A stretch of 64,000 nt of DNA from Euryodendron excelsum. Lineage: Eukaryota > Streptophyta > Magnoliopsida > Ericales > Pentaphylacaceae. The stretch lies in contig CM065394.1 of assembly GCA_033060915.1 (NCBI GenBank), positions 30,401,001-30,465,000 on the forward strand, in the 5' to 3' direction. Under the pieces are notes generated by a model that worked only from the letters and a program-made list of their open reading frames with translations, was not told the DNA's origin and ran no database searches. The translations under genes and the position numbers were made by a program. Shown in pieces: positions 47,253 to 58,529 of the stretch; the first letter of the stretch is position 1; the number at the start of each line of letters is the position of its first letter.

Positions 47253-50200
47253 AGGGTTTTTTTTCAAAATAAATAATTTAGAAAAGATTTTTTTTAAATA
47301 ATTAAAGGCAAAATGTTATTCCTAAAATAAGGTAAAACACAATTTAAAGTTGTGTTTTTATAAAAAACACAATCTAAAATTACATTTTTTGTAGCGGAGA
47401 AAAAAACCAAGAACACAAGTTGGATTTGCGTTTTAGCAGAACACGAAAGTCATACCGGCGTTTTCATGCTTTTCCCTTTTCCCATTCCCCCTTTCCCGCC
47501 TTCCCCCCCCTTCCTTCTAACTAATCCCCCTTTTAACTAATTTCATATTCTTTCCTCTCTAACTAACTAATTTTATATTCTTTTATACTCTTTCCCCCCT
47601 TCTAATTAATTCTATATTCTTTCTATATTTTATTTAAAATAACTAATTCTATATTTTATTTAAAATAAAATATTTATTTTATTTATTTATGTTAGTAAAA
47701 TTGTTTTATTTAAATGTATAAAATCAAAATTGTTGTAAGAGTTTAGTAAAAATAATAATGAGTAAAATAATTAAATTTAAAAATGTGTTAGTAATTAATT
47801 TAGTAAAAATAATAATGATCAAATAATTAAATTTAAAAATGTGTTAGTAATTAGTCTAGTGAAAATAATAATGATTAAATAATTAAATTTAAAAATGTGT
47901 TAATAATTAGTAATAAAATATTAGAATCGAAATTGTGGTAAGAGTTTAGTAAAAATAATAATGAGTAAAATTATTAAAATAATAATGAGTAAAATAATTA
48001 AATTTAAAAATGTGTTAGTAATTAGTTTAGTGAAAATAATAATGATTAAATAATTAAATTTAAAAATGTGTTAGTAATTAGTAATAAAATATTAGAATTG
48101 AAATTGTGGTAAGAGTTTAGTAAAAATAATAATGAGCAAAATAATTAAATTTAATGTAGGATCTTTTTATTTTAAAATTTTCATTCATGCGTATTTTTTT
48201 TTTTTCTTGCCTTTGAAAGTTTTATATAGGCTCTTTTTATTTTAAAAATTTTATTATATAATAGCCAAAAAAACATAGATAGTTTGTTTACGAAATTATA
48301 TTTTTTGTGCTTTCAGAAAATTCATAGAACCCTTAAATGATGTAACTGTCTTAAATGAAAATAACAATTTATAGCATATAATTTTATTCGCTAAGAAAAT
48401 TACTATGCAAACCGTAACCCTATCTCTAATCTTAAAAACAGAAATAAGCTTTATGGACTATGTTCGTAACAACACATTAGTTTGCCGCCAACAGAAAGGC
48501 TACTAGGTAGATCGTTGACAAAATCATCATCGGCTTCTGCTTCTGAGAAGTCTGAAAGTTGTAGGTCAGAAACTAGCAACGGATCTTCAATCATTTCTAG
48601 TATTCATTGTGTTGGATAAACACATTTTGTCTTTACTTGTTTTGTGAAATGATACCTATCCAATCTTCATTGTATTTGATCAATCTCGCATTCCAACGCT
48701 GTAATGACCTTGCTAATAGGTGATCTCCTATCTCACAGGTTAGCTGTACGAGCCTTTGGGACACGGAGGTCATGTCATCGACAATACATCTCTTGCTCAT
48801 GCCGTTTATCGAGTAAGTTTTCCCATGTGAATCTTATGCACCTGTTGTCCGTCATACTGGGGGGAGGTCGTAAGGATGCATTGCCAATGAAGATGTGGCT
48901 GACCGGACCCATTGTATTATGCATAAGAATAGGTTTGTTGCAAAAGTTACGTTTTCAGCCATACTATTTGTTATCGACTGAGTCCGTGTATGTACCCACC
49001 TAACACATTTTTAAATTTAATTATTTCACTGAATATTATTTTTACTAAAATAATTACTAACACATTTTTAAATTTAATTATTTAACTCATTATTATTTTT
49101 ACTAAACTCTTACAGCAATTTCGATTTTATACATTTAAATAAAACTATCTTACCAACATCAATAAATAAAATAAATATCTTACCAAAAACTAAAATCTTA
49201 CAACAATTTCGATATTATAATATTTTATTATTAATTACTAACACATTTTTAAATTTAATTATTTTACCAAAATCTTATAACAATTTCAATATTATAATTT
49301 TTTTTACTAATAACTAACACAATTTTAAATTTAATTATTTTACTCAATACTATTTTTACTAAAATAATTACTAACACATTTTTATTACTAATTATTAACA
49401 CATTTTTAAATTTAATTATTTAAGTCATTATTATTTTTACTAAACTCTTACACCAATTTTGATTTTATATATTTAAAAAAAAATTATATTACTAACATAA
49501 ATAAATAAAATAACTATCTTACCAACAATTTTGATATTATAATATTTACTAATTATTATTTTTACTTAACTATTACAACAATTTTGATTTTATATATTTA
49601 AATAAAATTATCTTACCAACATAAATAAATAATCACGCTAATCACGACACAAATAATAGCTACCTTACCAACATAAATAAATAAAATATTTTACCAATGC
49701 AATTGACTAACTGGTTCAGTCTGCAAAATAACGAAGTCCTTTCTCAAAGTCGTATGAACATCAAATATGGCTACAAATAAAATAATACATAGTTAGTAGT
49801 CTGTCAAATGTATTATAAAATATATATTTATTCAACATTAGATTTTGTTACCTTATTATAATGGAAAGAAAGGGCAGAAAAAGTGGAGAGGAGAGCTGGC
49901 CGAGGGAGTTATTCGCAAAGAGGGAGTGGGGAAAAGAGGAAGAACAGGGAGTGAGGGGAGAAGAGCCGGCAGTTGGAGATGAAGAAGAGGGGAGGAGTAG
50001 AAGGGGGAGCCGGCTAGAGTGAGAAATGGGGTTTTGGGGGGGGGGGGGGGTGTGGAGATTATAAGGGGTGAGGGAGTTAGATGAATATGAGGGTGTAAGG
50101 CGTGAGTGAAATCATAGGCCAGAAAACAAACGCAGCTAGTAACTGCGTTTTCTGACAAAATGCAATTTCAAGCTGCATTTTGTCAGGAATCACGTCAAAC

Positions 50201-50354
50201 CCCTTGCAGTTTTGTACAAAACGCATTTTAGGATTGTGTTTTATCTAAAAACGCAATTTAAAATTGTGTTTTATTTTATTTTGAGAATAACCTTTTGCCT
50301 TCGATTATTTTAGAAAAAAACTTTTTAAAATTATTTATTTTGAAAAAAAACCCT
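47253..50354. mobile_element. Long foldback TIR element, 3.1 kb
   Basis: AGGGTTTTTTTTCAAAATAA (47253) is mirrored by TTATTTTGAAAAAAAACCCT (50335-50354). The inverted match continues for at least 130 bp through GGCAAAAxGTTATTC and AAAACACAATTTxAA words. Further inside, arrays of a roughly 45-bp AT-rich unit (AAATTTAAAAATGTGTTAGT) fill the left arm (about 47690-48150) and, inverted, the right arm (about 49000-49560). The direct flanks CATTGAG (47246-47252) and CATTAAG (50355-50361) look like a target-site duplication with one mismatch. The middle (48400-48980) is less AT-rich. A run of G at 50036-50049 mirrors a C-rich patch on the left. No intact transposase is seen. Confidence 0.72.
48440..48990. 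other. Unassigned central segment of the foldback element
   Basis: This stretch has higher GC and carries the open frame 48704-49003 (+), which matches nothing I know. On the minus strand a MRFTWENLLDKRHEQEM-like stretch followed by stops could be a decayed captured gene. I cannot assign it. Confidence 0.3.
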
Positions 50355-50544
50355 CATTAAGACTCAAACTTTGCCTTCTTTTTTGTTGCAGTCATTTCCA
50401 TGTTTGACGCTGACACTAGCGTGTTCATGGATATATAATGTATTTTGACTTTTACACGCATATTTTGCCGACAATAAGCGTTAGTTGGGAGTCGTTTCTG
50501 TTGCTTGACCTTCAAATTTTGCCCCGTACTTGCCATTTCCTTGC
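50355..50544 (+). repeat. Dispersed unit of about 165 bp, copy 2
   Basis: Same unit as at 46985-47252, including GACTCAAACTTTGCCTTC, GTTTGACGCTGACA and GTGTTCATGG. It is cut at its right end by the solo LTR at 50545 and resumes at 52295. Confidence 0.6.
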
Positions 50545-52289
50545 TGTTGGCCCAAGAAGGCAACCCAAGAGGGGGGGGTGAATTGGGTTTTATAAAATTT
50601 ATATCAGAAATTGCAACTAAAAATTGTTTATGTATTTTAACAACAATTAATCAAAATATATATATCAAGCAAGTGGAGTATACATCAATATATATATATT
50701 TATGCAAACATGTATAGTGAGCAAATAAGCAAAACAGAGGCAGAAGAGAAGTGCACCAGATTTATAGAGGTTTGGCCAACCTTGCCTACGTCCTCTCTTC
50801 TTCGATCCTTTCGAAGGAATTCCATTATGTAATACTCCTTACACAGCTGCTGGTTGTGCCACGAGTGCCCAGCTCACTCTTACAAAAACTTCTTCCCAAG
50901 CTTTCAAAACCCAAGAGATTTTGTCCAAGCTTTTCTTAAACTTACAAGTGTTTTTCCCAAGAACACTCAAACTTACAAGGTTACAAACCCACCCAACTAA
51001 GAATGAATGAAGATTATACAAAGAGTGACTCTCCTAGTGAGTATACAAATGAATACAACTCAATGGATAACTTTAAACACTCAGCAAAAATATGTGGCAG
51101 TGAGGTACAGGTGATTTTCAGCTTCAAGCACTTGATATGAATGGTATGATTGCTCTCCTCTACTTCTTTGAAGCTGTATGTATCTCATATATATAGGTAT
51201 GGATCGATTCTAGCCATTGGAGAAGTATGGGAGAAGATTTGGTTGCATTTTTGCCCATACCATCTGTCAGAAAACTAGCCGTTACGGTCTAGGGGTCGAC
51301 TCTTTTCACAATGAGTCGACTCTTTTTGCATTTCAGCAGATTTTTCAAGTCACTGTCCAAATGAGTCGACTCTTTTCAGCAGTCTACAGAATTGTTGTTC
51401 TCTGTTGCAATGAGTCGACTCTTTTTGGCCAGGAGTCGACTCTTTTGAGTCTCCAGCACAAATCCAAGGCTCTGTTCGAATGAGTCGACTCTTTTTACCA
51501 AAACCCATATTTTTGTAACTTTCCTTCATTCTTTTTCAAAGCTTCCAATCTCTTCACGGATCATCTAAATAGGCTTTTTAAAGCTTGCAAACACTTCTTC
51601 AAGATTAGATGACTCCAAGAACATCTTCAATCCATTCAAGGTGAATTTTCTTCATTTTCATCACTTGTAGAGCTCTTCCATCATCATAGCTTCATCCATT
51701 GATTCAAGTCTTCTTCAAGATCTTCAAGAGAGCTTTCATGACTTAGAATCTTCATTTCTTCAATCAATATGGCTTCTCCATGGACTTCAACAACTCTTCC
51801 AAGAAAGCTTTCCAAGTCTTGTGATTCATTCCATGTCTTCAAAACATCTTTAAATCTATCAAGAAAGCTTTTATGTTTTTGAGTTGGTCTCTTCTTTTTC
51901 CATTCTTGCAAGATATCTTCAAGTCCTCAAAGTCTTCAATCTTTTAAATCAAGACTTTGATCATTTTCATTCTTCTTCTTTGATATCCATCATCTTCATT
52001 CTCTTATAAAATCACCATTGTTGAATATGCTATTCTTTCATGCTTATCAATCTTCAATCTAGAATTTTCATCAACTTGAGATTTCTTTTTCTTCTTATAA
52101 TATCAGCTTTGTAGAATACATCACTTTATCATGCTTTTCATTCTTTATTCAAATCTTTGCATCATAAATACTCTATTATGATAAGCTTCAAGTCAAGATC
52201 TAATTAATAATTTATCTGCACACTAAGTAGAATTATTAGATCATTTAACCATGTTTTGTTATCATCAAAATCAAGGCATTGACTCAACA
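50545..52289 (+). mobile_element. Solo LTR, 1745 bp, family S, plus orientation
   Basis: The block starts TGTTGGCCCAAGAAGGCAAC and ends GACTCAACA. It is flanked by CTTGC on both sides (50540-50544 and 52290-52294). TG...CA ends and a 5-bp duplication mark an LTR, and no internal region follows. A TATATATAGG box lies near 51187. Six copies of TCGACTCTTTT, five of them preceded by GAG (a GAGTCGACTC palindrome), lie at 51294-51495. A homologous LTR, 400 bp longer, lies inverted at 53845-55986. A minus-orientation frame has no known domain. Confidence 0.85.
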
Positions 52290-52294
52290 CTTGC

Positions 52295-52870
52295 TTGATG
52301 CTGACACCATGGCATGTTCATCGATATAATGTATTTTGGTTATTACACACTTATTTGGCAATCAATAAGATTAGGGGTCAGTACACAAAGATTTAAGGTC
52401 ATTTTTTAAAATTGCTCTCTTAGGAGTCATTTGTGTTTCTTGACCTCCAAACTATGACTTATATTTGCCTTCTTTTTCCGTTTCAGTCATTTATGTGTTG
52501 ACACCAACATGGTTATCTTTCTTTGTGGTTTTTACTAGCATATTTGGCAAGCCCTATGGGTTAGGGCTTGGGAGTAATTCATGTTTCTTGTGACTGTTAA
52601 ACCATGCTACGTAAGTTTCCAACTTTGTCTTCTTTTTACGTTTCAGTCATTCCCATGTTTGACGTTGAGAATGATGTGTTTCCATATTTATACTGAAATT
52701 TGATTTTCACAAGCATATTTGGCAAGTCCAAATCATTACTTGGTAGTAATTCATATTTCTTGTGATCATCGAATATAGACACAATGAAATGTAACTTTGC
52801 CTGCTTTTTCTTTTGTGTTTGACACTGACCAGTGTGTGTCCATGGTTAAAAAGTATTTTGGTTTTTTGGA
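52295..52870 (+). repeat. Dispersed unit of about 165 bp, copies 3-6
   Basis: Three to four further copies with CTTCTTTTTxCGTTTCAGTCAT, TTTGACxxTGA and CATATTTGGCAAG words repeat every 157-168 bases. The array precedes the surviving GT-1 exons and may be intron or upstream DNA of that gene. Confidence 0.6.
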
Positions 52871-53015
52871 TATGATTTTGGCACCTTTTATTAGTGCGGA
52901 AGACCGATACTTGTGCTTGTATCATCATTACATGATTATTCGCAAAGAATTAATTGGTGATCGTATTATAATAAAACCCTTTTCGTTTTCTGTTTGTTTT
53001 TTTTAGAAGGATATA

Positions 53016-53300
53016 TTTTGCATTTTCATGCACTAGTTTGAGCGACACGTAGAAACACTCTAGCTGTAAGTTTTATCTCCATGCGGCTTGGAATATAAGC
53101 AATTTGATGAATGAACATGTAGTGATTGATATTGCTTGGCAGATGCAGCAATTGACTCCGTTTTGCATTTTCATGGACTAGTTTGAGCCACATGTAGAAA
53201 CACTTCAGCAGTAAATTTTATCTCCTGGAGTTTCTGGCAATACATGCCCGGTGGAATACAATTAATTTGATGAATGAACACGTATATATGCTAGTCCTAG
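53016..53300 (+). repeat. Tandem duplication of about 145 bp
   Basis: TTTTGCATTTTCATGSACTAGTTTGAGC begins copies at 53016 and 53161, and both end with CAATTTGATGAATGAACA-type words. A further fragment with ATGCAGCAATGGACTC lies near 53380. Confidence 0.6.
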
Positions 53301-53474
53301 CCCGTGGAGCCTTGATAAATCATAAAAAAGTTGGAATGAGTCACAGCATGATAAGTCACCTCTTTTTTATATTGGCAAATGCAGCAATGGACTCATGTCT
53401 CATACTTACCCTATGCATATACTACATGTTGAGGAAGTATTGTGCGACTTTCATGTTTAACGAAAGGAAAATAA

Positions 53475-53652
53475 TATTCTTTCAAAAATTTTGTATAAAA
53501 TTCTAGACCAGAATGATGTGACAATGACAGTTTTGTAATAAACAGACATCTTGGTGGGTTATTTATTTTAAAGTGATAAGTCCACAACTTAGCCACATCA
53601 TTTTTGTGATAAATTCTGTATGAATTTTCTGGTTGTATAGCATTACCCTTAA
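53475..53652. repeat. AT-rich MITE copy with intact right end
   Basis: Right terminus TGTATAGCATTACC and the inner CACATCATTTTTGTGATAAA and AGAATGATGTGACAATGA words pair in reverse. This is the clearest copy for defining the family. Confidence 0.6.
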
Positions 53653-53813
53653 CGAAATCATCCTACCCAGATGAGTTCTGTAGATAGTTCAAGTGTCATA
53701 GGCAAGAACTTTTGAACCTGTGATTGAAGTGGCTTCAAAATTTATGTCTGATGAGGGCTTTTCCATTCTTATACGTGCTGATAATATTCTTTCTTATTTT
53801 TCGTTCTTTGCAG

Positions 53814-56487
53814 TTCAAGAAAATGTTCTACATCTGGTGGGAGGTGTTGAGTCAAGGTTGATCCTTGTTGACTTAAGGATAATTCTCATGTTGATTTTAA
53901 TGATAACTAAACCTTGTGTTATTTTACTAATGAATCTACTTAGTGTGCAAATTAACAAAGTTCATAACCTATACTTAAAGTTGAATCTTGAGTCTAATAC
54001 ATGTCAAGAAGAATGCACAACGAGTTCAAGATCAAGCAACAAATTCCAAGAGCTATGCAATGAACCAAACAGAGGATTGACGCCTACCTCTACTTCAAAC
54101 AAATGTTCTACATTCGAAGAGATTGAAGGTGTTCAATTAAAACTTCAATTCAAGTGTGCATAGATTCAAGGAAGATTGATTTGCACTAGACTGAAGACTT
54201 CATCTGAATATGCAAAGATCAGTTGAGGTGGTGCAATGCTCAGTTGAAGATGAATTGTTTGTTGAAGAGTTTGAAAAAGCTCAAGAGATGATTTCATCAG
54301 AATATGCAAAGATCAGTTGAAGAGACTATGTGATTGAAGTTGCTGAGAAGATGACTTACAATAATTATCTGATCTCTACTTGGAATCCAAGTGAAGAATT
54401 CTTCTACAATATAAAGGATCCATAAAGACTAGATGCATGAAGGCTTCATCATGTCTGTAATGATCTCAGTGAAGTGATTTTAATGAATAATGAAGAATTG
54501 CTAGCAAAGAAAGGAAATCAGAGTTGAAGCATTATGAAACTCTACACAATTAAGGAAGCTTGGCATTGAAGAAGACGTTCTACAATGATAGAAGAAGCTT
54601 TGCAATTGAAGAAGAAAAGATCAACACTGATCAAATGAAGCTTTGACAGTTTGAGATTCAAGAAGAAGATAAATATCCAATGATTGATTCAATCCAAATT
54701 GAATAGAAGTTAACTCTGATGAGTTAAGAAAATTTGATTGATCATCATACCCCAAAGACATATTCCTTGAAGATCTTATACCTATGCTAAGACGATCTGA
54801 ATCATTGGAAGATAGAATACAGAATTCTGGGCAATGAGGGGACTCATGAAAGTAAAGTGTCGCCTCTTGCACACAGAAGCAAAAAGGCCTGAAGACAAAT
54901 TGGACAATGAGAGGACTCATTAAAATGAGGAATCGCCTCTTGATCTCAGAACCAAAATGTCTGGAGACCAAATAGGCAAAGAGTGGACTCATTGAAACAA
55001 AGAGTCACCTCATGGAGACAGATGCCAAGGCTTGAAAATGACATGATCAATGAGCGGACACATGAAGACGAAGAGTTGCCTCTTGGTAGCAGAAGTAAAA
55101 GGCTTGAAGATTAAATGATCAATGAGCGAACACATGATAATGAAGTGTCGCCTCATGACAGCAGAAGCCGAAGATGTGAAGACAGAATGAACAAGGAGTC
55201 GCCTCATTGATATGAAGAGCAGACTCATGAACTCAGTGAACAACATCTGGTAAATGCAGAAGCAGAAAGTGTCCACTCCACAAACCTGGAGCTGACTCCC
55301 TCCGATATAACAACTATTTTTCTTAACGTTATAATGGACTGGACGTGCATTTATGATACCCAACCACCTCTAACGGATGGAATCAATACAGGGGTATATA
55401 TATTAGCCTCCAACTGCATTTATACACACGAATCAAGAGGCAGAAAAAAAAACTTGAGACAAGATTCACTGATCAACCTGATATTCCTAAACATTCTTCC
55501 TGTTTTATTCTTGTGAGCTTTGAATGTAAAATTTACTCTTGCTAGAGAGTGTTAGTTACTTGTATATTCATACACACTTGTAATTGAGAGTTTAGAGAGT
55601 TTTCTTGTGAAAACAAAACTCTTGTAAGTTTGAGTGGAGCTTGGACAAAACCACTTGAAGATTGAAGAGCTCGGTGAGGAGTTCTTTGTATAGTGAGCTG
55701 AGCACTTTGTCAATCAGCAGCCCATCTTGTAATAGATGATTACATATTGAAAGAAGACTTCAAGGAGGTCTTGGGGTGAGGACGTAGATCACGGTTTGTG
55801 GTTGAACCTCGGTAAATCTGTGTCTCTCTTTTATTGCTCTGTTTTCTTTACTTCTACTGATAACATTGCATTGCACATAGATTAATCATTGCTATATTAT
55901 TTAGATTAATTTTAATTAATCTTAACTTGTATTAATCTTCGAAAAACCTAATTCACCCCCCTCTTGGGTTGCCTTTTGGACCAACAGGAGGGTCATATCA
56001 GTCAGATGGGGAGATTGCTTTAAAAGTATTAGCATCGATGGCTCCTCGGAAGGAATTCAAGAGGTAATTAAATCCTTTTTCAGCCTGAGAACTAAACAAT
56101 CGTTTTGGTTGGAGGATGAAGATGGGGTAATACGAACTCTTGATAGAACCATGCCATTGGGGGATTACACTCTTCAACTTGACAATGGTAACTTGACAGT
56201 CAATACCAACTTCTCTGACTACAATGTGGGAGGCATTTATTGACATTGAATCTAAGAGAATTTCATTTTTTCAGGCATCAGTAGAAGGATTTTCCTCCAT
56301 GATGATCCCCACCACTTGCATTGTCATACAAGAGAAAACACATTTTACAGTGAAGATGTTTTCTATGATTTTCTCAGCCGCCGTGGTTAGATTGGCCAAA
56401 AGTATTCAAGATGCTACAGAATTATTGTTTCAATGGATGATCTTCATTTTGGGAATTGTACCATGGGCTCAGGCTGGTGAGAAAGTG
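53814..56487 (+). pseudogene. Trihelix GT-1-like transcription factor relic, 3' exons
   Basis: After a splice acceptor (TTCTTTGCAG, 53813) an exon encodes the C-terminal domain of GT-1-type trihelix factors. It is split by a solo LTR (53845-55986 plus one GGAGG copy) and resumes at 55992. Joined frames give [50 protein letters not shown] in order, each close to what I recall of GT-1. An intron (56188-56274, GTAACT to TTTTTTCAG) leads to a last exon with ENTFYSEDVFYDFLSRRG, after which the expected Trp codon is TAG (56398), then VSMDDLHFG and a frameshift near 56450. The DNA-binding trihelix exon is not seen. The gene was already decaying or dead; which lesion came first is unclear. Confidence 0.72.
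53845..55986 (-). mobile_element. Solo LTR, 2142 bp, family S, minus orientation
   Basis: The minus-strand reading starts TGTTGGTCCAAAAGGCAACC (55986) and ends TTGACTCAACA (53845). GGAGG flanks it on both sides (53840-53844 and 55987-55991). It shares start, G-run, several leader blocks (CTACGTCCTC, CAGCTCACTVTACAAA, TTTTGTCCAAGCT) and end with the LTR at 50545-52289. A TATATATA box lies near 55395 on its strand. It carries five or six degenerate units of about 72 bp at 54835-55240 (GGACTCATxxAAA and TCGCCTCxTG words). It has landed in an exon of the GT-1-like relic. Confidence 0.85.
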
Positions 56488-56727
56488 AAACATAATGAGC
56501 TGCCAAATGATGCAGAACTCGGCAATTGATGCCTTCGGTAAAGCTTCCTTTTTAGGCCCGTAATCTACTAGTTTATGAATACAATGTAAATTATAATCTT
56601 TTAGTTTATGAATGTGATGTGAAGTTTGCATCGTATTCATAAACTAACAGATTACGGGCTTAGAAGGGAAGTTTGACCAACAGCATAAGTTGTCGAGTTC
56701 TGCAGATTTGGCAGCTCATTAAATTTC
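56486..56727. repeat. Inverted duplication forming a 95-97-nt hairpin
   Basis: The left arm is 56486-56582, the loop about 50 bases, the right arm 56633-56727. Aligned by hand, the arms agree at about 80 of 97 places. Shared words include TAATGAGCTGCCAAAT, TGCAGAACTCG and GCCCGTAATCT, then TAGTTTATGAATAC. The left arm starts where the GT-1-like relic ends, so it looks like an inverted copy of that gene's 3' UTR. Confidence 0.75.
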
Positions 56728-56893
56728 AGTGAAATGTGTATCTATACTTGTTCATGTTTATAGTGTAAAATGTTTTTTAAAGTGTAAATTTCGTTAAAAG
56801 TTTGGAGATGGGCCATTTTCTTTTATTTACCATTATCAAGAAAATTGCATCTCACTGTGTCTTGCTAACTTATAACTAATCTTCCAATTATCT

Positions 56894-57081
56894 TGTAAGA
56901 TATGACCCACATGATATGGCACACATGATTTATCTGATATCTATCAGATATTTTTATTGGGTTTATCGTGTTAAGGTTTCTTATCCTATTCTATATAGAC
57001 CTCTTATTCTATTGGTCAATAAGGAGAAGTTGTTTCCTACTATATCTACTTGATGGGTTAGCAGAGTTCAAGTCTAATAAG
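56894..57081 (+). repeat. Copia element at the right edge: 5' LTR, first part
   Basis: TGTAAGATATG at 56894 starts an LTR that ends in ATATTTACA at 62300; the ends are short inverted repeats. The LTR is about 445 bp once the 4.96-kb insertion (57082-62038 plus one ATAAG) is set aside. Confidence 0.75.
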
Positions 57082-57849
57082 TGTCGCGCCACGGTTTTCG
57101 GGTGTCCAAGGTCCTTTCGGTTCGGAGACCCTAAAGCACGGAACTCTGTCACTAGAACTCGTCCTCCTAAAAGAACAAGTGCGACTAGGTTTGAAAATTG
57201 ATTTGACTAAGGGCTTTTTAGAAAAATAGGAGTCGCCACCTAACTTCATTAAGGTGAGTTAGGACACCTAAAACTACGTGTCAATCCGAAGATTAAACAT
57301 AGGGTTTCTTGGAAAAGGTTTTGAAAAACTCCCTCAAGAGAGTGTTTTAAGAAAATAGGTTGTTTGGCAACCTTTTTGAAATGTTTAAACCCTTTTTTGA
57401 AAATAACTCCATTTTGGTCATTTGAAAACAGAAATCTATGGTTCGGGGGTTGGTTACGTGTAGGGAAGATATCCTAAGATCATCACCCTACCCCGCCCTT
57501 TTGGTACCTACATGTCTAATCACCCTTTGTTCACTCACTAGAATAATTGGTTACCATTGTCCACTTAATATCCACTTGAGAATTTTGAAAACGAGGTTTA
57601 GTCATCACTTTTCGGATCGATGATGCATGATGCGAGTTTTTGGAAGAAGTTTTAAAATGATGGGGGTTTTGAAAGAGTTTGAAATAGAAACTTTGAATTG
57701 ATTAAAATTTTTGAAAAAGGAATTGGAGTTGAAATAAGAGTTATGACCGCACCATTTTAGGTTGCCTACGTATCTCATTTGGCGAGAATTAGGTCATTCA
57801 TAGTTCAGGCAAGAGCCCGATGGAAAATAGGCGCGATAGGGCCTTTAGA

Positions 57850-58025
57850 AGGTTTGAAGATACATTGAGATCTTTGAAAAGGTTTAAGACACTTTGAGGT
57901 CTTTGGAAAAGTTTAAGACACTTTGAGGTCTTTGGAAGGGTTTAAGACACTTTGAGGTCTTTGGATAAATTTAAGATACTTTGAGGTCTATGGAAAGGTT
58001 TAAGACACTTTGGGGTATTTAGAAG
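57850..58025 (+). repeat. 29-bp tandem repeat
   Basis: Five to six units of GTTTAAGACACTTTGAGG plus CTTTGGAAA-type sequence recur every 29 bases (57882, 57911, 57940 and on). Confidence 0.85.
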
Positions 58026-58529
58026 TTGAAGACTCTTTGTGGTCTTGGAAGTTTTGACTTGAAATTGGAAGTGAAGTGTTTTGAAAATGCTTTTGGATCC
58101 ACTTAAGGGAGTTTTGCAAAAATGCTTTGGCATGACTCAAGAGAACTTGAAAGTGTTTTTGAAATCTTGTTTTGAAAACCTTGGATGCAAGTTTTGATGA
58201 ATTTGTTTTTTAAAGTGGTTTTTGGAAATGGCTAAGGGTTTGGAATCCTAATATGGACAACCTTAGGGGTGGTTCTTATTTTGTCACTTGTCCTTTGAAT
58301 CCCTAACCATGAGAGGGCTAGGGACACCTTATGTTTGTGACCTTTTGAAAATATTTTTGGAAATGCCTTGAAGATGGAATGTAGGAACATTTGAAGAGTT
58401 TATGGAGTTGGTTTCTTTGAAATCAAGAGAGTAAAAGGTTTTGAAAAAATAGTTTATGAGAATAGTTTGAAAATTGAATGATCATTTAGAAAAGGGTTCA
58501 AGAGTTGGAATCTTGAAGTGTATCAACCT

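Noticed and set aside
53720..54163. Plus-strand frame of 147 codons
   Set aside because: It crosses from an intron into the solo LTR and matches nothing; chance frame.
54621..55363. Two minus-strand frames with repeated segments
   Set aside because: They are translations of the degenerate 72-bp repeat in the solo LTR.
50545..55986. One transposon with about 45-bp terminal inverted repeats
   Set aside because: The flanks at 50540 and 55987 do not match each other, while each half has its own perfect 5-bp duplication, so these are two solo LTRs.
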